Below are positions 7,342 through 13,354 of a stretch of 20,308 nt of DNA, piece by piece. Made by a program: the position numbers and the translations under genes. Source of the stretch: Acholeplasmataceae bacterium UBA4853 (lineage in GTDB: Bacteria; Bacillota_I; Bacilli_A; Acholeplasmatales; Acholeplasmataceae); the NCBI GenBank assembly GCA_002399815.1, contig DHEJ01000006.1:28902-49209 (forward strand), in the 5' to 3' direction. Under the pieces are notes generated by a model. The model was not told the origin of the DNA and ran no database searches. It saw only the letters and a list, made by a program, of their open reading frames with translations. How positions within the stretch are numbered: position 1 is the stretch's first letter; each line of letters opens with the position of its first letter.

Positions 7342-8282
7342 ACTTAAATATTAAAAATTTAATTGCACTGGCTATTGCCTTCATCTTAAGTATTGGTTTA
7401 GTGATTGGAGGCTATATGGTCTTTAATCCAATTAAAGAAGCTAAAGATAAAGCTGTAATCCTTGATAAAGTTGAAACTTTATTTGCAGATGCTACAGAGT
7501 TTACGGTAAATCCAAATGAAACAATTGATGGTGTTGAAATATTATTATCATTAAAAGTATTAGATGGAACAACACCTTTAGGTTATATTTATGAAGCGAA
7601 TACAGTCAATGGCTTTGGTAATATTAAAATTATCATTTCGGTAGGATTAGATGAAAGAATTATCGAAGTTGTAGTACAAGAACTTAATCAAACAATGTAT
7701 CAAAGTAATACCTTAAGTTTAGCTCAAAATTATGTGTTCCAAAAGTTATCAGGATCAATACCTGATGCAAATAGTGGTGCAACTTCAGTTTCTGCTTGGA
7801 GCTTAATGGATATGATGCAAGCAATTGGTGCACATCATGATAAGATCGATAAATTTGAAATCATTTTACCGTATCAAGCATTTTATGGTGAAGGCTATCA
7901 AGTGATTGATACAAAAACATCAAATGTTGATGGTGCTCTAGTTAAAACAGAAACAATTAGTGGTAATCTTGGAACTGTGTATTCATTAACTAAAGCAGGC
8001 ATTTATAATACAGATGTTGTAACAACTAAAGACATAACAGTTGTTGTTGTATTAGATGATGCAGGTAAGATTTTAGGTGTGTTATTACCACCTGAGACTT
8101 ATAATCATACGAAGGGTAACTTCTATAATAATGCATTAGAATTTAGTCAGTCTTATGTAGATTTAAATTTATCAGATATTGTTGATGGTCAAGCAGGATC
8201 TACTGCAGACCCAGGTGCATTTAATTCAAGAAGTTTAATTGAAGATTTAATGTTAATTGCTAAAGGAGTGTACTTAGGATGA
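7338..8282 (+). CDS. rnfG: RnfG-like protein 1 with two FMN-binding-type domains
   Basis: A 314-residue protein, about half again as long as ordinary RnfG (roughly 200). It has one N-terminal membrane span (about 8-28), after which the chain should lie outside the cell. Domain 1 (about 60-165) ends in D143-AN-S-G-A-T149-SVSAW, the canonical covalent-FMN motif. Domain 2 (about 200-314) contains VVVLDDAGKILGV, a YNHTKGNFYNN block and D283-GQ-A-G-S-T289, a deviating but correctly spaced version of the motif. The second domain is clearly related to that of the next gene. RnfG transfers electrons between the other subunits through FMN on the outer face. A second flavin here would extend the chain outward. 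The ATGA overlap with rnfD and with the following gene points to tight co-translation. Confidence 0.9.
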   Translation: MNLNIKNLIALAIAFILSIGLVIGGYMVFNPIKEAKDKAVILDKVETLFADATEFTVNPNETIDGVEILLSLKVLDGTTPLGYIYEANTVNGFGNIKIIISVGLDERIIEVVVQELNQTMYQSNTLSLAQNYVFQKLSGSIPDANSGATSVSAWSLMDMMQAIGAHHDKIDKFEIILPYQAFYGEGYQVIDTKTSNVDGALVKTETISGNLGTVYSLTKAGIYNTDVVTTKDITVVVVLDDAGKILGVLLPPETYNHTKGNFYNNALEFSQSYVDLNLSDIVDGQAGSTADPGAFNSRSLIEDLMLIAKGVYLG

Positions 8283-9196
8283 AAAAAGAAAATTTAATCT
8301 TAGTATTATTCTTTGGTTTAATGGTTATACTAAGTATTGTCTTATCGGGTATCTTAGTTTACTTTCCAACCTCACCAGTCGATAAGATGTTTGGTCAAAG
8401 TGTAGTGGTTGTAGATGAAAAACCAGTAGTTGATGCGAAGTACACAAGTATTTTATCTAGTGCAACCGTAAACGACTTATTTGGTAATAAACTAGCAGAT
8501 TTATATGTTGTTAGAACAGATAATTCATATTTCTATATGGAATTATATGTAGCAATTGATTTAAAGGGTAAGGTTTATGCAAGAGATAAAGTTGTTACAA
8601 CAAAGGATAGTACATCAGCAAGTTACTTCCCACTCGTACGTGAATATTTACTAAAAAATTATAGTGGTTTATATTATGAGAATGTTCAGTATATTGATGG
8701 AGCTGCAGGAGCAACCACAATTACTGTTTCAAGATCAACTATTAAAAATGTGGTATCTCAAACAATTATTTATCATGTAGGGGAACCGGTTGATTATATT
8801 AACTTATTATTTGATAACGATTATGATTTAGTAAGTAGTAGTACTGAAGATGGTATCCTAATTTCTAATGTTAAGGTCAGTGGCGTTGATTATCAAGTAT
8901 ATCAAGCAACAGGCGAAGGTACTTATTACGATCATCAAGCAACCAATACAGCAGAAATTACAGTTTTAATTGCTGTGAATCAAGCAGGGGTTATTACACA
9001 CGTTTCTTTACCAACAGATTTATATGGTCATTCAGGTGGTAATTTCTATAATGCATCTAAAACATTTTTAGAAGGTATTATTGGTAAAAATATTACAGAT
9101 GCAATGCCTGATTCAACAACTGGACCAACAACAAATTCAAATGGTTCTCAATATTTAATTAACTTATTATTACAAGATATTCAAGGGGTGGCATAA
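8279..9196 (+). CDS. RnfG-like protein 2 with two FMN-binding-type domains
   Basis: A 305-residue paralogue of the preceding protein: an N-terminal span (about 6-28) and then two extracytoplasmic domains. Domain 1 (about 50-165) has D140-GA-A-G-A-T146-TITVS. Domain 2 (about 195-305) has a YGHSGGNFYNA block and D278-ST-T-G-P-T284-TNSNGSQ. The tail of the latter closely resembles the SNG-x-Q that follows SGAT in NqrC, so this domain is a good flavinylation candidate despite Pro for Ala. Standard Rnf clusters have a single rnfG; a second, two-domain copy is unusual. The start overlaps the previous stop by 4 bases (ATGA). Whether it replaces or extends RnfG in the complex is not known. Confidence 0.85.
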   Translation: MKKENLILVLFFGLMVILSIVLSGILVYFPTSPVDKMFGQSVVVVDEKPVVDAKYTSILSSATVNDLFGNKLADLYVVRTDNSYFYMELYVAIDLKGKVYARDKVVTTKDSTSASYFPLVREYLLKNYSGLYYENVQYIDGAAGATTITVSRSTIKNVVSQTIIYHVGEPVDYINLLFDNDYDLVSSSTEDGILISNVKVSGVDYQVYQATGEGTYYDHQATNTAEITVLIAVNQAGVITHVSLPTDLYGHSGGNFYNASKTFLEGIIGKNITDAMPDSTTGPTTNSNGSQYLINLLLQDIQGVA

Positions 9197-9777
9197 TGGA
9201 AAAGAATATGATTAAATCACTTGTTTTCTTAAGTGTTCTACCGTTAATTTATATTGCTACAACATTAGAAATAGCACTTATTAGTGTATTAGTTTTAGTA
9301 GTGTTAAGTTTAGTTGTTAAAGGATTATCGTATGTAATTAATAAGTTTACAACCGAAAGAGCAACTGTTTATAGCTATTTATTTGTTGCAGCAGCTATGA
9401 TTTCTCTGACATCAATGATTTTAGGTACATACTTTGAATTTAGTCAATTAGTTCCAGTGTACTTATCGCTTCTACTATTTAATGTGGTAGTTATTGATCA
9501 AGGTAAGGGGTATCAACAGTTAGGATTTAAACAACAAATCATTGTTTTATTTGGTGCTTTAGGACTTTTAATTGTTATTGGATTTTTAAGAGAGTTTTTA
9601 GGCACAGGTTCCATCGGGTTTACAGCGTTTGGAATGAATAAGGTTCAACTATTTAATGAGATTTACGCGATTGCAATCTTAAAAGATAATTCTGGTGGAT
9701 TTATCATATCAGGAATCTTATTTGCAGTAGTGAATGCAATAAACTTTACTAAGGAGGTCAAAGCAGATGTTATTTAG
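9196..9777 (+). CDS. rnfE: Rnf-like complex subunit E, cysteine-free
   Basis: A 193-residue membrane protein with about six spans. GFLREFLGTGSIGF (about 129-142) is the diagnostic RnfE/NqrD block (compare x-REILGTGTLF). It starts at the A of TAATG, overlapping the previous stop by one base, after AAGGGGTGG. In RnfE/NqrD two cysteines (GLCP and TNC) bind half of the intramembrane [2Fe-2S] cluster. Here the matching places read SVLP (Leu15) and FNV (Val97), and the protein has no cysteine anywhere. The fold should be preserved, but cluster binding in the known way should not be possible. Family call rests on the block above and operon position. Confidence 0.85.
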   Translation: MEKNMIKSLVFLSVLPLIYIATTLEIALISVLVLVVLSLVVKGLSYVINKFTTERATVYSYLFVAAAMISLTSMILGTYFEFSQLVPVYLSLLLFNVVVIDQGKGYQQLGFKQQIIVLFGALGLLIVIGFLREFLGTGSIGFTAFGMNKVQLFNEIYAIAILKDNSGGFIISGILFAVVNAINFTKEVKADVI

Positions 9778-10324
9778 TCTATTTTCTAGCCTTCTAGCAG
9801 CAGCAATCTTATCTAATATTCTTTTAAGAGGTATTGGACTAGAGAGTGTAACACCAAAAACAGTACGAGTTAAACCAGTTTTAATTGAATCGGCAATTAT
9901 TAGTGGTATGGCATTACTCATATTTGTGATTGACTATGCAATATTAAACTTTGTCTTATTACCAATGAATGTAGTATATTTAAATTTAATTGTAATTACT
10001 TTGTTAGTTATACTAGTTAATGAAGCATATATTTACTTAACTAAGAAAATTAAGTTAGAATTACCAGTGACAAATAATTTAGGATTACATTCAGTTTTAT
10101 TGATTGTAGGATTCTTCGGATTTAGTACAATGAGCTTTGACTTAGCATTTATCAATGTCTTAGGTTCATTACTTGGATTTATTACATTTAGTATTTTACT
10201 TGTGATGATTCATTCTAGATTACGTGTATCACCAATGCTTAAGGCTTTTAAAGGACTTCCAATACTTTTAATAGTCTTGGGGCTAATCGCGTTGATTATG
10301 AATGGATTAGGCGGCATATTTTAA
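9767..10324 (+). CDS. rnfA: Rnf-like complex subunit A, cysteine-free
   Basis: A 185-residue membrane protein with about six spans, in the usual RnfA place directly after rnfE. AAGGAGGT (9750-9757) is a near-perfect ribosome site, and the gene overlaps the rnfE end by 11 bases. The RnfA/NqrE pattern is visible but diverged: SNILLRGIGLE matches x-NN-x-VLVQFLGLC, with Glu26 at the first cluster cysteine. LELPVTNN matches LPLITTNC, with Asn104 at the second. No cysteine occurs in the protein. In known complexes RnfA and RnfE form a pseudo-symmetric pair around a [2Fe-2S] centre. Here both halves have lost the ligands together, which argues for a real functional change. Divergence makes this the least secure family call of the set. 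Confidence 0.8.
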   Translation: MLFSLFSSLLAAAILSNILLRGIGLESVTPKTVRVKPVLIESAIISGMALLIFVIDYAILNFVLLPMNVVYLNLIVITLLVILVNEAYIYLTKKIKLELPVTNNLGLHSVLLIVGFFGFSTMSFDLAFINVLGSLLGFITFSILLVMIHSRLRVSPMLKAFKGLPILLIVLGLIALIMNGLGGIF

Positions 10325-10344
10325 TTAAAAAGGAATAAAAGATT

Positions 10345-11436
10345 ATGAAAAAAGGATTGCTCATTATTAACTTCATCATCATAAGCATCCTTTTTTCGGC
10401 TTGTGTAGCACCAGGTGCTAAAGAAAGAAAATCTATAGCTATTTCAACAATGGATACGTTTATTGGGGGATATGTTTATATAGAACCTAGTAAATGGGAT
10501 GATGTATTTGACCAAATGAAGGCGATTTATCATGAGTACCATGTACTTACTGATAATTTTACAGCACAAGCAGAAGGGGTTCATGGAGTTTATTATATTA
10601 ATGAACGAGCTCAGTTATCTGAAGTAAGTGCGACCGTTGAAATTGATCAATTACTTTATGATTTACTTGAGGTTGGAATTTATGTAACAGAAGATACAAA
10701 TGGTTATTTTAATATGACTATGGGTAAAATTATTGATGTTTGGAAAGATTTAATCAAAGAGTATCAAACAGGAGATGAGATTTCTTTATCCGCTGTGAAT
10801 CAAACGATGGAACTTGCTCAATCAATTGAACTTATTGATGATCCGATAACATTAACAGAATCTTCTGGAAAGTACTATGTCACTTTAAAAAAGGGTGCAA
10901 AGCTTGATTTAGGTGCGATTGCTAAAGGATATGCAACTCAAAAGGTTGCAGATTATTTAAAATCTGAAGGTGTATTTGAGTTTCTGATTAATGGTGGATC
11001 ATCTTCGGTGGTATTTGGTGAACAAAATAGAAGAAATAAAGAAGGTAAATTTACTATTGGATTAATTGATCCATTAGACGTTGTTAATCATATGGATTTG
11101 ATTGATTATCAAGCAAGAAATTATGCAACATTTGCAGATATCAATCATAATGTAACCACATCCGGTAGTTATGAACAATTTGTTAAACATGAAAATACAT
11201 GGTATCACCACATTATTTCTCCACTGACTAAAAAACCAGAAAATTATTATATGACCGTTTCATTAATCGGTGTTGATGCAGGGTTAATGGATGCGTATTC
11301 TACGGCATTATTTAGTATGCCAAAAGATGTTTTAACATCCTTTTTAGCACTTAAAGATTTTGAAGTAGTCAGTTATGAGTTTAGTGGTTTAATCACAAAC
11401 TATAATCAGACAGACCGATTTAAGGAATTGACTTAA
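10345..11436 (+). CDS. apbE: ApbE-type FAD:protein FMN transferase, lipoprotein
   Basis: A 363-residue protein with a lipoprotein signal: a hydrophobic stretch and lipobox LFSAC, with lipidated Cys20. It should therefore be anchored on the outer face of the membrane. ApbE uses FAD to attach FMN to a Thr in D-x-x-[ST]-G-A-T sites of RnfG, RnfD and related proteins. Family blocks are DLGAIAKGYA (188-197), LINGGSSS (214-221), TTSGSYEQF (271-279), HHIISPLT (288-295) and DAYSTALF (316-323), with the Mg-binding Asp/Thr region intact. AAGGAA (10330-10335) sets the start. Location directly after rnfA makes the flavin motifs of the same operon its natural substrates. Confidence 0.93.
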   Translation: MKKGLLIINFIIISILFSACVAPGAKERKSIAISTMDTFIGGYVYIEPSKWDDVFDQMKAIYHEYHVLTDNFTAQAEGVHGVYYINERAQLSEVSATVEIDQLLYDLLEVGIYVTEDTNGYFNMTMGKIIDVWKDLIKEYQTGDEISLSAVNQTMELAQSIELIDDPITLTESSGKYYVTLKKGAKLDLGAIAKGYATQKVADYLKSEGVFEFLINGGSSSVVFGEQNRRNKEGKFTIGLIDPLDVVNHMDLIDYQARNYATFADINHNVTTSGSYEQFVKHENTWYHHIISPLTKKPENYYMTVSLIGVDAGLMDAYSTALFSMPKDVLTSFLALKDFEVVSYEFSGLITNYNQTDRFKELT

Positions 11437-11437
11437 T

Positions 11438-11905
11438 ATGAAGTTAAGAGATTATGCATTAATTGGTGGGTTACTTGTTGTAGTTATAGTTTTATTCATT
11501 TTCATTACTTTTTTTGGTGATAAACCAGGTAGTATTGCTAAGGTTTATCAAGCAAATCAAGTGGTTTTAGAAGTTGACTTTATAAAAAAAGAAGTCGTTG
11601 TTTATCCACAAATTGGACATGAAACATATCCTAAAATAAGTACGCCAGTTTCAAATGAAGGTGGCGATTTAGCTTATATTATTTTAGGTGCTTATGTCAT
11701 TGAGGATCAAAGAACTGAAGTTTTTATAGAAATTGATTGGGATTTAAATAAAATAAGAATTCAAAGAGATGATACACCAAGACAAATTGGGGTATCTAGA
11801 GATTGGTATGATGGTACCGGGTTACCAGCAATATCATTACCATCAGAAGTTTTTATCATCTTTGAAAAAGAAGTGCCTTATGATGGCATTGATGGTAATG
11901 TATGA
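11438..11905 (+). CDS. Membrane-anchored NusG domain II-like protein, cysteine-free
   Basis: A 155-residue protein with one N-terminal membrane span (about 7-26) and an extracytoplasmic part. The C-terminal half matches the NusG domain II-like family often found beside apbE, rnf and Gx-transporter genes: KIRIQRDDTPRQIGV then LPAISLPSEVFIIF (compare DCPD-x-x-CV ... IVCLPNxLVI). The three conserved cysteines are replaced by Thr113, Gly118 and Ser133. It is not transcription factor NusG, since the NGN and KOW parts are absent. The role of the family is unknown; its neighbours suggest extracytoplasmic redox work. AAGGA at 11422-11426 precedes the start. Its TGA overlaps the next ATG by 4 bases. 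Confidence 0.7.
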   Translation: MKLRDYALIGGLLVVVIVLFIFITFFGDKPGSIAKVYQANQVVLEVDFIKKEVVVYPQIGHETYPKISTPVSNEGGDLAYIILGAYVIEDQRTEVFIEIDWDLNKIRIQRDDTPRQIGVSRDWYDGTGLPAISLPSEVFIIFEKEVPYDGIDGNV

Positions 11906-12411
11906 GAAATATAAGAACAGTTACAATGTTATCAATGATGTTAGCAATCGGTATTGTTTTAAATGTCATTGAAATGCAAATTAATATCATACCTGTACCT
12001 GGTGCTAAAATTGGGTTTGCTAATTTAGTGACAGTCATTGTGTTATATATGTATGGATTTAGATCTGCAAGTTTAGTTACAATCCTAAGAGTGTTATTGG
12101 TAGGTCTTTTATATCGTTCCTTTACAATTCCATTTTGGATGGGACTTGGTGGTGCAATACTTTCTGTAAGTGCAATGGCGATATTTAAAAACTGGTTTAA
12201 ACTTCACTTAGTGACGGTTTCAGTATTTGGTGCTGTTATTCATACCATTGGACAAGTAATCGTTGGTATGTATTTACTTGAAACAGAGTATTTAATTCTA
12301 TATTTACCACTCATGTTATTAATTAGTGTGCCTGCTGGTATATTTATTGGAATTATTTCAAAAAGATTCTTTACAGTGTTTGGAAAATCTCCACATCCAA
12401 AGACATTTTAA
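11902..12411 (+). CDS. Gx transporter family protein (HepT component I-like)
   Basis: A 169-residue, strongly hydrophobic protein with about five membrane spans. NVIEMQINIIPVPGAKIGFAN (split by the first loop), then GLLYRSFTIPFWMGLGGAILSV, are typical of the Hpre_diP_synt_I / Gx transporter family, historically labelled heptaprenyl diphosphate synthase component I. The fold resembles the S components of ECF vitamin transporters. The family often lies beside NusG-II-like and apbE genes, as here. A role in moving a flavin, quinone or prenyl precursor for the redox system is an inference and has not been shown. Translation is probably coupled to the preceding gene through the ATGA overlap, since no good ribosome site is visible. 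Confidence 0.75.
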   Translation: MRNIRTVTMLSMMLAIGIVLNVIEMQINIIPVPGAKIGFANLVTVIVLYMYGFRSASLVTILRVLLVGLLYRSFTIPFWMGLGGAILSVSAMAIFKNWFKLHLVTVSVFGAVIHTIGQVIVGMYLLETEYLILYLPLMLLISVPAGIFIGIISKRFFTVFGKSPHPKTF

Positions 12412-12429
12412 AAAGTTTGGTAATCTATA

Positions 12430-12948
12430 ATGTATAAAGTTCGATTGGTAAAACCAATAATGAAGTATAAAAAAGAAGCATTAGATTATATCGAGGAAAG
12501 TTTAGCAATCAATCCTAGAGTGAATGGTGCAGGCAGTTTAGTAAGGTTAGGTAGTTATGAAGCCTTTCTTTTGCATGAGGAAAAACTAAAGTCTAAATCA
12601 ACATTGCCTTTAGGTAGTGTCCTTGGTGAAACATTGTACTTGGTTAATGATGAAGATGTAGTTATTGGAATGATAAATTTGCGTTATGAACTAAATGGCG
12701 AGTTTGGAAAAAAATATGGACATATTGGTTATTCGATTCGACCGAAATTTAGAAATCAAGGCTACGCAGTCATACAATTGAAATTAGTGCTTGATCTATA
12801 TAGAAAAAAAGGTTTTAAACAGGTTATGCTATCTACAAGTCCAGATAATATTGGTAGTCAAAAAGTGATTATTGCTTGTGGTGGATATTTATTTGAAACT
12901 TTAAAGATTGAAGATGAAATATACTTAAAATATTGGATTATTTTATAG
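12430..12948 (+). CDS. GNAT-family acetyltransferase
   Basis: A 172-residue cytoplasmic GNAT protein. The acetyl-CoA binding motif A is GHIGYSIRPKFRNQGYA (97-113), with R108-N-Q-G-Y-A as the pyrophosphate loop. STSPDNIGSQKVIIACGG (135-152) is the usual N-x-x-S-x-x-V/I-x-x-x-x-GG segment. The N-terminal VRLVKPIMKYKKEAL fits the subgroup of predicted acetyltransferases represented by COG3981. The substrate is unknown. The ribosome site before the ATG is poor. The gene follows the Gx transporter by 18 bases and is probably the last of the glyA-rnf operon, although no clear hairpin terminator follows it. Confidence 0.85.
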   Translation: MYKVRLVKPIMKYKKEALDYIEESLAINPRVNGAGSLVRLGSYEAFLLHEEKLKSKSTLPLGSVLGETLYLVNDEDVVIGMINLRYELNGEFGKKYGHIGYSIRPKFRNQGYAVIQLKLVLDLYRKKGFKQVMLSTSPDNIGSQKVIIACGGYLFETLKIEDEIYLKYWIIL

Positions 12949-12959
12949 CGTTTTTATAG

Positions 12960-12988
12960 TTGCATATTACATAAAGCAATGATATAAT
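12960..12988 (+). promoter_or_regulatory. Promoter of rpmE
   Basis: TTGCAT (12960-12965) and a perfect TATAAT (12983-12988) are 17 bp apart. TGA directly before the -10 makes it an extended -10. The same -35 sequence and spacing recur at the tRNA-Tyr promoter. Expected start is near 12995, giving a leader of about 47 bases before rpmE. Confidence 0.75.
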
Positions 12989-13006
12989 GATTAGGCAAAA
13001 CTTACT

Positions 13007-13022
13007 ATGAGCTAAAACTCAT
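13007..13022 (+). promoter_or_regulatory. Small leader hairpin before the rpmE ribosome site
   Basis: ATGAG (13007-13011) and CTCAT (13018-13022) frame a CTAAAA loop, immediately before GGAAGGAG. A short hairpin abutting the ribosome site of a ribosomal-protein gene resembles the autoregulatory leaders described for L31 mRNAs. The stem is only 5 bp, so this is tentative. Confidence 0.3.
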
Positions 13023-13041
13023 GGCGGAAGGAGACAAACAT

Positions 13042-13296
13042 ATGAAACAAGGCATTCATCCAAAAACTAGATTAGTTATCTTTGAAGATGTTCAAACTAA
13101 GAAACAGTTTTTAATTGAATCAGCTATCAACACGAAAGAAACAGCAGTATCTGATAAAGATGGTAAAACTTACCCAGTTATTAAACTTGAAGTAACGTCT
13201 GAAACACATCCATTCTATACAGGTCAACAAACATTTATTGCACAAGCTGGTCAAGTTGATAAGTTTAACAAACGTCTAGAAAAAAGTAAAAAGTAA
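13042..13296 (+). CDS. rpmE2: Ribosomal protein bL31, type B (zinc-free form)
   Basis: An 84-residue ribosomal protein of the 50S subunit. MKQGIHPKTRLVIFEDV at the start, SETHPFYTGQQ in the middle and AGQVDKFNKRL at the end are the L31 pattern. The zinc-binding cysteines of type A L31 are absent, so this is the C-minus (type B) form, which is often favoured under zinc limitation. The frame is open back to an ATG at 13021, but the strong ribosome site GGAAGGAGAC (13025-13034) lies between the two. The ATG at 13042 is therefore the start. It is a single-gene unit with its own promoter and terminator. Confidence 0.93.
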   Translation: MKQGIHPKTRLVIFEDVQTKKQFLIESAINTKETAVSDKDGKTYPVIKLEVTSETHPFYTGQQTFIAQAGQVDKFNKRLEKSKK

Positions 13297-13301
13297 TCTT
13301 T

Positions 13302-13327
13302 AAAGCGAGATAAAAGTCTCGCTTTTT
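13302..13327 (+). terminator. Terminator of rpmE
   Basis: AAAGCGAGA (13302-13310) and TCTCGCTTT (13317-13325) form a 9-bp stem with a 6-nt loop, followed by a T run to 13327. It begins 6 bases after the stop codon and runs straight into the -10 of tdk. Confidence 0.9.
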
Positions 13328-13335
13328 GTTATAAT
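13327..13335 (+). promoter_or_regulatory. Extended -10 promoter of tdk overlapping the rpmE terminator
   Basis: TGTTATAAT (13327-13335) is a perfect -10 with a TGn extension. No good -35 is found 17 bp upstream, where the terminator stem lies. Transcription would begin near 13342, only about 15 bases before the tdk start, with GTGAGGG (13345-13351) as ribosome site. Confidence 0.55.
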
Positions 13336-13354
13336 GATATCGAAGTGAGGGCTA

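Noticed and set aside
9718..9921. Minus-strand open frame across the rnfE-rnfA junction.
   Set aside because: It lies antisense to two coupled genes and has no start signals or recognisable sequence.
11438..11905. Transcription factor NusG.
   Set aside because: Only a domain II-like region behind a membrane anchor is present; NGN and KOW domains are absent.
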